The translations under genes and the position numbers were made by a program. 64,000 bases of DNA from an uncultured Pseudomonadota bacterium (GTDB lineage: Bacteria; Pseudomonadota; Gammaproteobacteria; Burkholderiales; SG8-39). The notes under the pieces are model-generated. The model was not told the origin of the DNA. It saw nothing but the letters and a program-made list of their open reading frames with translations, and did not search any database. This document shows, in pieces, positions 34,725 to 42,817 of this stretch; position 1 is the stretch's first letter; each line of letters opens with the position of its first letter. Where the stretch lies: the NCBI GenBank assembly GCA_903921325.1, contig CAIXPL010000028.1, positions 197,829 through 261,828 on the forward strand, given 5' to 3'.

Positions 34725-35844
34725 AGTCGAAATCCATTTCACGGTCGGCGCCCTCAAATGTCATAACAGGTGATTCGCCCATAGGCTGCAATCGCACGAC
34801 CGAATCGGTTGGGCCAGAAGGCAGTTTGGGCAGCTGCGGTTGATCGGTTGCCGCGCTATCGGTAACCGCCACACTCACGCGCGCCGGGCGTTCCAGTGCG
34901 TGAATCGTGGCGCGCCCCCCAGGCGGCGTGACCGATGAGGCCGATCGCACGAGTGCCGTGACGTCAAGCGACCCTAACTCTTCCAATAGGGGTAGACCGT
35001 TTTCAATCGTTGCAGCGAAGCTGGATCGGATCAGCTCTTCCTCTGCCGCAAGCCTTGCCTGCGCGGTCTTGAGATGTTCCGCTTGAGTCGAAAGCGAGAC
35101 GACGTCGACTGCCAGAGCCATGCAGGCGGCCAGACTGCCCCCAGCTGCAGCCAGCCACCAGCGACTGGTGGGCACTCCCAGAAACATGTCCTCGTTTGGA
35201 TAAGCTGGTGGTGCCGGAGTGGCTGTGACGGCGTCATACAGGGCGACGCAGTCAAGCAGCGCTAGGCGATGCGCCTGCTCATTCTGCAGTCCGTGTCTCG
35301 CACAGTATTCATTGATGATTTGTTGCGATTGATACTGGGCGTTTTCGGTGTACTCGAGGTCACGCATCTGTCCATACCCGTCCATCGCCCACAGCGCCAG
35401 AATCTGGCACTCGCCTGGTGCGCCTCCGAGGTTCACACCGACGACCGCGGGACGGGTCGAGTGGACTGCTGCTGGAACAAGCGATTCGACGACAAGTCCC
35501 AGCGGAGTCATGCTGCAACCGCCTGACAGCGAGTCAGCGGTTCGCGCGTAGATCGCCCCTGTCACCAATGAGTAGTTGATGATCCGAACGCGCTTGCCCA
35601 AGCGCAGCCGCGCAAGGCGCGTGGCTTTGGTCGTTGATACTGGCCGTTTGGATACCAGCCTTAAATCGGTCGTGGTCAGCGTGAGCGCTCGCGCAGGTGC
35701 AGGTTCAGGACCAGTGCCTGACCCCGCGAACCGGTCTAGACCGGTTCGCGTGATTCGCCACCAGGTGCCTGAGTGCAAGCGTGACTCCAAATAGAGCCAA
35801 ACCTCTGCGGTTCGAGGATTATCGGAATCCCTTACTCGCTTCAC
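34675..35844 (-). CDS. PilO2/GspL-like bitopic pilus assembly protein
   Basis: A 389-aa protein. The GTG at 35844 overlaps the secretin stop (GTGA), which fixes the start; the longer frame upstream is antisense noise inside the secretin gene. Residues 1-230 look cytoplasmic and beta-rich, followed by one membrane span (WWLAAAGGSLAACMALAVDVV), a coiled coil (LKTAQARLAAEEELIRSS) and a periplasmic tail. This layout is that of R64 PilO (the PilO2 family) and of GspL, which recruit the assembly ATPase. The 50-bp overlap with the next gene suggests tight coupling. Confidence 0.65.
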   Translation of the reverse strand: MKRVRDSDNPRTAEVWLYLESRLHSGTWWRITRTGLDRFAGSGTGPEPAPARALTLTTTDLRLVSKRPVSTTKATRLARLRLGKRVRIINYSLVTGAIYARTADSLSGGCSMTPLGLVVESLVPAAVHSTRPAVVGVNLGGAPGECQILALWAMDGYGQMRDLEYTENAQYQSQQIINEYCARHGLQNEQAHRLALLDCVALYDAVTATPAPPAYPNEDMFLGVPTSRWWLAAAGGSLAACMALAVDVVSLSTQAEHLKTAQARLAAEEELIRSSFAATIENGLPLLEELGSLDVTALVRSASSVTPPGGRATIHALERPARVSVAVTDSAATDQPQLPKLPSGPTDSVVRLQPMGESPVMTFEGADREMDFDYEFQTPNDHLLDYLVR

Positions 35845-37421
35845 AGTGATTCTCCGATCAGCGGGTCGATGCTGGGCGCTGGCGCGATCCTCGCGTGGAG
35901 CATCAATACGAGTTCGCGCGTGAGCTTTTGTTCTTCGGATCCTGCAATCCACTGACCGATGGTGTAATCGAAAAGACCGGGAATGCCACTGGCACTTTTA
36001 TATTGATTGGTAAAGCGACTGCCGCCGATGATGTAAGTCTTACCGGCTTCCAGCAATACCTTGAGATGGCTCGAACTTGTCGGTATGTCGTATCCAACCA
36101 GGATCGTGGACGGACCGGCAGCAAATGACTGCTGGTTGGTGGCTGTGGTCAGCATCGGGATAATGGTCATTTCGGCGTGCGAGTCGTCGATGATGTTGGG
36201 GCGAAACGCCAGTGAGACACCGTCCATCACATATGAAAGTGTCCCTGCGGTCGTTGCCAGTGAACCCGTTGAACTGATCGAGGTGGCAACTGAGCCCAGG
36301 TAGGGCTTCTCGGTTGCGTTTAGAACAATGCCGGCTTGGTGATTAAGCATCCAGAGTTGCGGCTCAGCGACGACTTTGGTCCGGGTACGGGACTGGAGCG
36401 CCTTGATGACGCTGGTGATAGTCGCGCTGGTGACCTGACCACTCGCGCTTGGATTTTGGACAACCGAGGAGCCCGTTACCCCGAAGGTGAGGGTGCGCCC
36501 GTTCGGACTCAGGATTCGAGTCCAGTCGATGCCATGAGAAAGTTCGTCATCGAGCGAGATCTCTACCAGGGCGACTTTGAGTTCGACCTGTCGAGCAGCG
36601 TCTTGAGTAACTGTCTCCATGAATGCGGTCACCCGCTGGAGGGCCGTGCCGTCAGCACGCACGGTGATCATGCCGGTCTCGGGGATGATGGTGACTTGTG
36701 CTTGACGTCCGGCCAATTCGCGCAGTGCGGTGAGAATGGATGAGAGCGCACCGGTGGTTCTGCCCTGTACCTTCATTCCTGTTGAATTGGCGCCATGACT
36801 TGCGCCTGCAATGGCTGACAGTGGTGTCGTACCTGACCCCAGTGGTGCGCCCGAAGGGCCTGCAGCGCCAATACCCGAAGCATTTGCCCCAGGCAGACTG
36901 GTTCCCGACAAGCCTGCTGCGGTATTGGAGCTGACGAAATAGTCAGTGTTTACGTTCTCTAATAGATGAACCGGTATCCGATAGGTATAGGTGGCCTCTT
37001 TCGCGACATAGATCGCTCGCCGTTGCGGATTGATAATCGCTGCGAGTCCTGCTGATGCGGCGATTTCCCGCACGGTGCGATCGAAGGTCAGGTCGCTGAG
37101 ATGGACCGTGCGTTTGTCGTCCGGAATTCCCGCGACTGCGATAACGGTGTAGCCGTTCGGCTCAGCGACTGACCGAAGAAGCGCAAGCAACGGAGTATCT
37201 GTCGCCTGAACGGAAACGGAGTCAGCGGTGGCGGCATAATCGATGCGATCCGCGCCGACGTACGGTTGCGAGACACGCCTCAGATCGTGCGCAATGCTCA
37301 GTGCTTCAGCGATCTGTTTCGCCTCAGCTTGGGTCTGGCGATGAACTTCCGAAGCATTGTCCGGAAGGGTGCAAGCGCTTGCCATTGCGGTGGCAAGAGC
37401 AAAGTGCGCCGGAATTTTCAT
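35841..37421 (-). CDS. pilN: type IVb pilus secretin (PilN-like)
   Basis: A 526-aa outer-membrane secretin with a short signal and a Cys at residue 17 (AMASAC) suggesting a lipoprotein, as in R64 PilN. N-domains cover about 90-260 (VHLSDLTFDRTVREIAASAG; ALSSILTALRELAGRQAQVT). The beta-barrel secretin domain follows (VELKVALVEISLDDELSHGIDW near 290, TRTKVVAEPQLWMLNHQAG near 345, YIIGGSRFTNQYKSASGIPG near 470). A Gly/Ser/Ala-rich linker lies at about 170-215. It forms the channel through which the pilus leaves the cell. ATG overlaps the TcpQ-domain gene by 4 bp. Confidence 0.9.
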   Translation of the reverse strand: MKIPAHFALATAMASACTLPDNASEVHRQTQAEAKQIAEALSIAHDLRRVSQPYVGADRIDYAATADSVSVQATDTPLLALLRSVAEPNGYTVIAVAGIPDDKRTVHLSDLTFDRTVREIAASAGLAAIINPQRRAIYVAKEATYTYRIPVHLLENVNTDYFVSSNTAAGLSGTSLPGANASGIGAAGPSGAPLGSGTTPLSAIAGASHGANSTGMKVQGRTTGALSSILTALRELAGRQAQVTIIPETGMITVRADGTALQRVTAFMETVTQDAARQVELKVALVEISLDDELSHGIDWTRILSPNGRTLTFGVTGSSVVQNPSASGQVTSATITSVIKALQSRTRTKVVAEPQLWMLNHQAGIVLNATEKPYLGSVATSISSTGSLATTAGTLSYVMDGVSLAFRPNIIDDSHAEMTIIPMLTTATNQQSFAAGPSTILVGYDIPTSSSHLKVLLEAGKTYIIGGSRFTNQYKSASGIPGLFDYTIGQWIAGSEEQKLTRELVLMLHARIAPAPSIDPLIGESL

Positions 37422-38032
37422 CGTGTCAGCGCTCCGTCGGAGAGACGGACCTCCAAAACCTGGTTGCCTTCCCAGTAGGTTGCCGATAGATCGTAGGAGT
37501 CCAGAGCCTTCCTTACGATGGATTCGACCGAATCTCCGTCAATTCGATAGCCCTGCTGGGCGCGGAAGTCCGCCCTTGCATTCCACTGGAGGGCGATCCG
37601 ATGACGATTCAGGAAAGACTTCAATGCCATTGATAAACGTTGGCCCTTGGCCACCTCGAGGGTGTAGGCAACCTCTTGCCCATTGGGACCTGATGACAAT
37701 TGCGCAAGGTTGGTTGGCTCATTCTGCGAAATTGCGCGCGAACGGACGGAAGCATCGGTGTGATTCATTGTTTCTGCCGTGTGACCAGCCTCGACACCTG
37801 CGTGCTCTACGCTGGCCGCTGCTAGAAGTAATTCACCGTGTGCAATTTCAGGCGGTGGGGTTTGCAGCTCGCCTCGGATCGCTTCAAACCTCCAAACGGG
37901 AATCGGACCACCGCGCACGATGATTCCCGCGGTCAGACGGGACGCGATCGTTCCGTCTGACAATCGGTAAAACGCATACGCGCTGGGTAAATGAGCGCAG
38001 ACCACGATCAATGCGATGACGACAAGGCGCAT
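37418..38032 (-). CDS. TcpQ-domain pilus protein (PilL C-terminal-like)
   Basis: A 204-aa exported protein from ATG 38032 (MRLVVIALIVVCAHLPSAYA signal). The C-terminal 80 residues are TcpQ-like: VAKGQRLSMALKSFLNRHRIALQW, then YRIDGDSVESIVRKALDSYD. TcpQ of the toxin-coregulated pilus and the end of R64 PilL stabilise the secretin, and here the gene lies directly before it. A longer frame beginning with TTG at 38176 exists but overlaps the transglycosylase gene and lacks a signal at its start, so the internal ATG is preferred. Confidence 0.72.
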   Translation of the reverse strand: MRLVVIALIVVCAHLPSAYAFYRLSDGTIASRLTAGIIVRGGPIPVWRFEAIRGELQTPPPEIAHGELLLAAASVEHAGVEAGHTAETMNHTDASVRSRAISQNEPTNLAQLSSGPNGQEVAYTLEVAKGQRLSMALKSFLNRHRIALQWNARADFRAQQGYRIDGDSVESIVRKALDSYDLSATYWEGNQVLEVRLSDGALTR

Positions 38033-38117
38033 AGTCAAGCGGGCTTCCGGTCGCCGCCAAAGGGCGAACGCGTGTTGGTGGCGCGGGCTGTTTGCCGCAC
38101 GCCTCCTGTCGGTTTCA

Positions 38118-38642
38118 TCATCGCCGCGCGTCGCGCTCAATCTGCGCGATCGCTGCGTGAAAGCGCTCGTCGACAAACCGGAAATTTCGAGTCAGACGAG
38201 CGTAATACTGGCGAGCTGCGGGCGTGCCCGCGCTCGCTTCGGCGTGAGACCAGTAGGCTGCATAGGCTTGCCATGTCCAGCCAAAGGTGCGTAGGTTGTC
38301 GCGAATGACTTCGGCTGCGATATGCGCACCGTGGTAGGGGTGATGTACCCGGTCGAGGCCTGTGCGCCCGGCCTGATGGTACGTGTTGATTTGAAACAGG
38401 CCGCGGTCGAGTCCTCGCGCACCTGGTCGAACCGCATAGAGGTCAATCGTGCTGTTTTCATTGAGCATGTAGGCCGCCAACAATCGAGGGTCTGTTTCTG
38501 TATCTTTCGCCGCCGCGCAGAGGCTTTGAGCGATCCATTTGCTCGTGGCTTGGCCAAGATTCGGATTTTTTTCGGTTACGACCAGAAGCAAGGCAATGGT
38601 GCAAGTGGCCAGAGAGAACATGAGAGCGAGGGCATCAGGCAT
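38118..38642 (-). CDS. lytic transglycosylase-like protein (PilT of R64 type)
   Basis: A 174-aa protein with an N-terminal hydrophobic segment (LALMFSLATCTIALLLVV) and an SLT-type lysozyme fold. The catalytic Glu is E62 in AAYMLNENSTIDLYAV, followed by GLDRGLFQINTYH and YAAYWSHAEA. Such small transglycosylases open peptidoglycan for pili and conjugation machines; R64 PilT and VirB1 are examples. The start overlaps the sigma/ParB-like gene by 8 bp, so the two are expressed together. Confidence 0.8.
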   Translation of the reverse strand: MPDALALMFSLATCTIALLLVVTEKNPNLGQATSKWIAQSLCAAAKDTETDPRLLAAYMLNENSTIDLYAVRPGARGLDRGLFQINTYHQAGRTGLDRVHHPYHGAHIAAEVIRDNLRTFGWTWQAYAAYWSHAEASAGTPAARQYYARLTRNFRFVDERFHAAIAQIERDARR

Positions 38643-39849
38643 TCATTTTCAAGGCCTGCCCAATGCGCTCGCGAGATCGCTCCAGTTGAACGCGCACACT
38701 TGAGAGCAGAACCCCCTCGCGCGCAGCGCGCAAGAGGGCTTGCGCCTCAGTCGAACCGATGGTGGTGATCACGGTCGTACCCAGTTCCCTTAAAACGAGA
38801 AACTGCGCACTGGCAGGCATTTCGTCAAAGAATGCGGCGACCAGAGGCGACAGGGACCCCTCGTCATAGAGTTTCTGAAAAGCGGGAATCAATTGTGGAG
38901 CTCTGGTGTGGTCGGCTCTCATCGCCCCACACATGCTTTGAAATGCCAGATCGTCGATATCCGATGAATCCGAAGCAACAACATGGAGCAGTGTTGCGAC
39001 GGATTCGAGTCCGAGAATCCTGGCCGCCACGCAAACCTCGGCGCATTGCAGAACACGGCTGTATTGATCGACGTAAACGATCGCTGGCTGTACGCCCAAA
39101 CAGACGAACTGGCGCAAGGCTTTCAGCACGTCCGTGCCGGACCGATCCATTCGATTGGGCAGGCGCAGACTACGCAGCGCGCGACGCGTAATTGGGCTGG
39201 ATGGTAACCACTGCTCCTCAGGCAATGCGCGAAAGATCCGATCGATCCGGCCTGCATCGGGTGCGGAAAACAAGTGATAAATGTCTTCCATTTGGGAATT
39301 GACGCGCCGCTTTGTCACTCCCATTCGGGCGGCGATTTTCTCCGTTGACTCCTGGGCAAGAATTCCGTCCAGCACGCTGCGATACGAGGGATGGTTGTAC
39401 AGAGGGTGGGCGCGGACTGCATCTGGAAAGGCAATCTCCGAACAACAGCGGATGAACAGCATCCTGATCTGCTCATCGACTGGTGGGACTGCGCTTGAGT
39501 AGTTGTGATCATCCGGTGGGAAGTCGACCAGTACGTGGGCATCTGCATCCCCCTGCGGCGAGGCGGATCGTCGTACCTCATAGTCCTCGAAGCTCTCGGT
39601 GGGATGCATGCCGATCGAATCGCTCAATTCGTTCACTAGGGAGCGGTACAAGTATTTGAAATAGGCCTCGCGGTCCTGGGTGTGGGCGCCCTCGCTTAGC
39701 TTGCCGACCCGCCGCCAGACAACGTAGAGGGTTTGGCGGACGTCGGCGACCTCTACCCGATATCGATCAGCTAACCGCGGCAAGTGCCCTTTCATGCGGG
39801 CTATTGATTCTTCGTAGGTTGCGTGAGCATTTTGAGCAGGCGGTTTCAT
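38635..39849 (-). CDS. sigma-70-like / ParB-like chimeric regulator
   Basis: A 404-aa protein with two recognisable halves. Residues 30-78 resemble sigma-70 region 2 (DVRQTLYVVWRRVGKL, then FKYLYRSLVNELSD). Residues 155-194 resemble the region 4 helix-turn-helix (TEKIAARMGVTKRRVNSQM). Residues 240-292 resemble the ParB N-terminal fold (VLKALRQFVCLGVQPAIVYV, AARILGLESVATLLHV), but the GERR nucleotide-binding motif is missing. Residues 320-355 resemble the ParB DNA-binding helices. It is preceded by a 120-bp AT-rich gap with nested palindromes that could be its target. It probably controls the pilus genes it heads. Both domain calls are by eye. Confidence 0.6.
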   Translation of the reverse strand: MKPPAQNAHATYEESIARMKGHLPRLADRYRVEVADVRQTLYVVWRRVGKLSEGAHTQDREAYFKYLYRSLVNELSDSIGMHPTESFEDYEVRRSASPQGDADAHVLVDFPPDDHNYSSAVPPVDEQIRMLFIRCCSEIAFPDAVRAHPLYNHPSYRSVLDGILAQESTEKIAARMGVTKRRVNSQMEDIYHLFSAPDAGRIDRIFRALPEEQWLPSSPITRRALRSLRLPNRMDRSGTDVLKALRQFVCLGVQPAIVYVDQYSRVLQCAEVCVAARILGLESVATLLHVVASDSSDIDDLAFQSMCGAMRADHTRAPQLIPAFQKLYDEGSLSPLVAAFFDEMPASAQFLVLRELGTTVITTIGSTEAQALLRAAREGVLLSSVRVQLERSRERIGQALKMNA

Positions 39850-39885
39850 GAGTGGGAACCTAGTCGTATGTTTAGTTGATAGACT

Positions 39886-39929
39886 ATTACGCTAGTATTT
39901 CAGATGGTAATACTATATTATAGTGTAAT
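39886..39929. promoter_or_regulatory. nested AT-rich palindromes before the sigma/ParB gene
   Basis: TAGTATT (39893-39899) and AATACTA (39909-39915) form a perfect 7-bp inverted repeat with 9-bp spacing. Outer arms ATTAC (39886-39890) and GTAAT (39925-39929) also pair. ACTATA-T-TATAGT (39912-39924) is a perfect 13-bp palindrome. The minus strand reads TATAAT (39922 to 39917), a consensus -10 for the downstream gene, though no good -35 was found. The 50 bases 39881-39930 are 28% GC by count. Likely operator/promoter or parS-like site. Confidence 0.55.
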
Positions 39930-39969
39930 GATTGTCGAGTGCTGTTAACATGCTGAAACTAATGGACAT

Positions 39970-40989
39970 TCAGCAGTTGCTAACCGAATCGAATGGAACG
40001 CAGCAGGTAGTCGGCCGCCAATAAATCCAGGCGTAAGCGCCATCGGAGCTGCGCAACATATCGGTGGGTAACGCTCCCGGTGCACCCGCCTGAACGCAGG
40101 AACTCACCGCCGGATAGGCCTGCTGGAACTTGCCGGCAACGTCCACCGGAAAGGGAAAGCTGCCCAAGTCGGTGCGTGCTACAGACATCCCGCGATAGGC
40201 TGCAATCGCCGAACTGCGAACCTCATCGGACCCCAGTGAGCGCATTTGCCGCGGATAGAGTGGTCCCCAAGCGCCAATGCAAGGGTCACCTTCCAAAGAT
40301 TGGACGAGCGTGCCGCCGACATCAACAGACGCGGTGATCGCGCATTTTGCAACGCCCCTTTCAAAGAGATTTTGAAGCGTCAAGTCGCGGCAACCCGTCC
40401 GCCAGTTGAGAAAGTCCAGTTCGCTTAGATACGCAGGGGTCATCGTTACACCGAGCGTCTCAAACGATCCCTCCACCGCGGCACCGAGTGCAGCCGATAG
40501 CATCTCCGTGCCACACATGTTGATTGCGGCCATCGGACTTGGTTGCGCAGGAACACGAGCACTCGAGAGTTTGCAACTCTGGCAGCCGTTGTGAAGCTGC
40601 ACCAGACGCTCGGGCATCGAAAAGACATGAACCTCGTAAGTTGAATCCTTGCCGTTGGCGTGCGTCTGGCGCGTCTGAGCCAAAGCCGCCGCTCCGCTCG
40701 AACCCATTGCCATCAGATCGAAGCCTGCGAGCATTGACTCACCCGGGAATCGGGTGGTTTCGATAAAGCTCGCAGGCACGAACTGGCTCACCCGATACGC
40801 GCACGGTACGGCACCGCAATAGCAGACACCGGTGACCACGCGCGCCGAACAGGTGGGGGACGAGCTGATCCGGGAGACCACATCGGCAGGGGTCTGCGCC
40901 GGCAGCGCCCAAAGGTCGGCGGGTAAAGCGAAAAGGATCATCGCCCACGCACCAAACAGGATCGTCACGGATCGATCTGCATTTCCCAC
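39970..40989 (-). CDS. TraU-like conjugation protein (TIGR03756/PFL_4710-type)
   Basis: A 339-aa exported protein starting with GTG 40989 (GAGG nine bases before; an in-frame stop lies just upstream). It matches TraU-family proteins of integrative conjugative elements in pattern: VTGVCYCGAVPCAYRVSQFVP near residue 50, AYLSELDFLNWRTG near 190, WGPLYPRQMRSLGSDEVRSS near 245 and a C-terminal WRPTTCC. TraU acts in the periplasm in DNA-transfer channel or mating-pair functions. No other F-type transfer genes (TraW, TrbC, TraN, TraH) are here, so it is an orphan heading a pilus operon, separated from it by 120 bp. Confidence 0.68.
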   Translation of the reverse strand: MGNADRSVTILFGAWAMILFALPADLWALPAQTPADVVSRISSSPTCSARVVTGVCYCGAVPCAYRVSQFVPASFIETTRFPGESMLAGFDLMAMGSSGAAALAQTRQTHANGKDSTYEVHVFSMPERLVQLHNGCQSCKLSSARVPAQPSPMAAINMCGTEMLSAALGAAVEGSFETLGVTMTPAYLSELDFLNWRTGCRDLTLQNLFERGVAKCAITASVDVGGTLVQSLEGDPCIGAWGPLYPRQMRSLGSDEVRSSAIAAYRGMSVARTDLGSFPFPVDVAGKFQQAYPAVSSCVQAGAPGALPTDMLRSSDGAYAWIYWRPTTCCVPFDSVSNC

Positions 40990-41282
40990 GCTTTCTTACC
41001 TCACCCTCCTGGGAGCACTCTGAAACAGGTGCCGCATCGACTAAACCCCGGGGTGGGAAGCCGATCGAGGGGATAGCCGGTGTCGCCTTCTTCAGCTGAG
41101 ATGTAATCGACAGCGTCAATGGAAATGCCACAAACTGGAAACGTGCAGATTGGTCGGCAAATCGCCCAAGCGTCCGTTTCAGGGGCTATTTAATGTGCGG
41201 GCCGACCACCGCTGGCATTCCCCTACTGGAATCTTTGTATGATCTGAATTGCGCAGCACCCAGACAGACCGAGGAGAACGCG
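40990..41282. other. divergent intergenic region, pilus island boundary
   Basis: This is the longest non-coding gap in the window (293 bp). It contains the ribosome-binding sequence of the TraU-like gene (minus strand), a perfect palindrome ACCCCGGGGT at 41045-41054, an AT-rich TATTTAAT patch near 41186, and GAGGAG before the cupin start. It marks the right edge of the low-GC island. I see no tRNA, att-like direct repeat or integrase remnant in it. Confidence 0.5.
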
Positions 41283-41765
41283 ATGCAGAACCCGTCCCGC
41301 CCGATCGCCATCGTTGCTGCTGATGTCCCGCCAAAGTCCAAACAGACGGCCTACCCCGAACCGTTCGCCTCGCGCATGACCGGGCGCATCAAGCATGCGC
41401 TCGGCGACCATTTCGGACTGCAAAACTTTGGTGTCAACCTCACCACGATTGCCCCTGGTGGCGTGACCGCGCTGCGGCATGCGCATACGAGACAGGACGA
41501 ATTTGTCTACATCTTGCAAGGCACGGCAACACTCAAGACCGATCACGGGGCGACTCGACTCGGCCCCGGCATGTGCGCCGGATTTCCTGCCGGGAGCGGC
41601 GATGCGCATTGCCTCGTCAACGAGACCGATGACGATGTAGTCTATCTTGAGGTCGGTGATCGCTCGATCGGCGACGAAGTCACCTATCCAGAGGACGATC
41701 TCAAGGCCATCATGATCGGTACCGAGCGCGGTTTCGTGCACCTTGACGGCACACCGTATCGCTAA
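41283..41765 (+). CDS. cupin domain protein
   Basis: A 160-aa single-domain cupin starting MQNPSRPIAIVAADVPP. GAGGAG seven bases before ATG 41283 selects this start over the upstream frame. The core shows LRHAHTRQDEFVYILQGTATL (cupin motif 1 with metal His and Glu) and GMCAGFPAGSGDAHCLVNE (motif 2). Similar stand-alone cupins bind a metal and act as sugar isomerases, dioxygenases or sensors; none can be chosen here. It is the first gene right of the pilus island and appears monocistronic. Confidence 0.85.
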   Translation: MQNPSRPIAIVAADVPPKSKQTAYPEPFASRMTGRIKHALGDHFGLQNFGVNLTTIAPGGVTALRHAHTRQDEFVYILQGTATLKTDHGATRLGPGMCAGFPAGSGDAHCLVNETDDDVVYLEVGDRSIGDEVTYPEDDLKAIMIGTERGFVHLDGTPYR

Positions 41766-41813
41766 GCAAGCGGGTCGCGTCCGGTAACCTGCGCCGACTC
41801 AGGCGGTTGCCTG

Positions 41814-41833
41814 TGAGCCCGATTGAGCCCGGC
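41814..41833. repeat. 10-bp tandem pair in spacer
   Basis: TGAGCCCGAT is followed directly by TGAGCCCGGC (8 of 10 identical) in the 139-bp gap between the cupin and hydrolase genes. It may be trivial, but it is noted because several spacers in this window contain degenerate tandem units. Confidence 0.35.
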
Positions 41834-41904
41834 TACGTCACGCACACTCCAGGGTAATCGCGCATCACAACCAAGATTCTGACACTCCCATAGCGACTGA
41901 TTCC

Positions 41905-42672
41905 ATGCTCAAGAAAGTTGTACTTGTTCTCAGTGCAATTGCTGCCATCCTTTATGTTGCCTTCTGCGGCGCCTTGCATGCCTATCAGGACAGTCTCATT
42001 TACCACCCGGTACCGGCCGCCGCAGGCACGCCGCAGACTGTCATGGTCATGCCAGCGGATGGGGTCGAGATCCATGTGTCGGTGAGACCACATGCAGGTC
42101 CCGATGCGATGATCTACTTTGGTGGCAACGCCGAGGATGTTTCGCGCGATCTGGCGGGCTTCGCGCAGGCCTTCCCCGATAAGGCCCTGTATCTGATGCA
42201 CTACCGCAGCTATGGCGGCAGTACCGGTGTGCCGAGCGAAGAGGCATTGCAACGCGATGCGCTTGCCTTGTTCGATCGCGTGCAACAAGAGCATTCAAGG
42301 ATTGCCGTCGTCGGGCGCAGCCTCGGCACCGGGATAGCGGTCCGGCTGGCAGCACGCCGCCCGGTGGCGCGGCTGGTGCTGGTGACGCCGTACGACAGTC
42401 TGCTCGGGCTGGCGGCGGCGCTGTATCCCTACGTTCCAGTGAGCCTGCTGCTGCGTGACCCGTACGATTCAGGCAGCTACGCTGCCAAGGTCAAAGCCCC
42501 CACACTATTCATTGTGGCTGAGCACGACGCAGTAGTGCCGCGGGAGAGCACAGAGCGATTGTTTGCACGCTTTGACAAAGGGCACGCGTCTTGGGTGCTC
42601 CTCAAAGGGACCGACCACATTACGGTCACGGACAGCCCTGAGTATTTCGCAACGCTGGCTTCCGGGCTTTGA
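41905..42672 (+). CDS. alpha/beta hydrolase (ABHD13/BEM46-like)
   Basis: A 255-aa membrane-anchored hydrolase with an N-terminal hydrophobic segment (VVLVLSAIAAILYVAFCGAL). The family loop YQDSLIYHPV follows, then YFGGNAEDVS (oxyanion region), the nucleophile Ser in VVGRSLGTGIAV near 136, Asp in FIVAEHDAVVP near 202 and His in GTDHITVT near 235. Members of this group are esterases or palmitoyl-thioesterase-like enzymes on the inner membrane. Neighbouring genes give no specific context. Confidence 0.85.
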   Translation: MLKKVVLVLSAIAAILYVAFCGALHAYQDSLIYHPVPAAAGTPQTVMVMPADGVEIHVSVRPHAGPDAMIYFGGNAEDVSRDLAGFAQAFPDKALYLMHYRSYGGSTGVPSEEALQRDALALFDRVQQEHSRIAVVGRSLGTGIAVRLAARRPVARLVLVTPYDSLLGLAAALYPYVPVSLLLRDPYDSGSYAAKVKAPTLFIVAEHDAVVPRESTERLFARFDKGHASWVLLKGTDHITVTDSPEYFATLASGL

Positions 42673-42817
42673 CTTTTATGCGACGATTGGTTGCCTCGGC
42701 TAGCCGGACTGACAGCCGTTATCCGTCATAACCGGTCGTGCACTGGCGCATGCCCCTAAGCCGTGGATCGACCGGGCACCGTAGGCCTTTCAATAGCACC
42801 ACCGAGGAGCCATTCCG

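Larger units (their letters stand above)
24094..40989 (-). other. type IVb pilus island with TraU-like and sigma/ParB-like genes
   Basis: Fourteen genes run on one strand with gaps of about 120 bp or less, many with ATGA or GTGA overlaps. The order is TraU-like, sigma/ParB-like, lytic transglycosylase, TcpQ-domain protein, secretin, PilO2/GspL-like, PilO-like, ATPase, platform protein, prepilin, two minor pilins, PilP and two unknown exported proteins. Content matches R64/SPI-7-type pilus loci carried on conjugative elements, but order and extra genes differ. Two rows counted by hand give 48-52% GC against 57-65% in flanking genes, suggesting transfer. No integrase, att site, prepilin peptidase or relaxase was found. 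Confidence 0.75.

Noticed and set aside
35844-35952. Upstream extension of the PilO2/GspL-like gene
   Set aside because: These codons lie inside the secretin gene; the GTG overlapping the secretin stop is the better start.
38033-38176. TTG-started extension of the TcpQ-domain gene
   Set aside because: It overlaps the transglycosylase gene and would bury the signal peptide; the ATG at 38032 starts directly at a signal sequence.
24094-40989. Calling the pilus island an integrative element
   Set aside because: No integrase, relaxase, att repeats or tRNA insertion site is visible, so only transfer ancestry is suggested.
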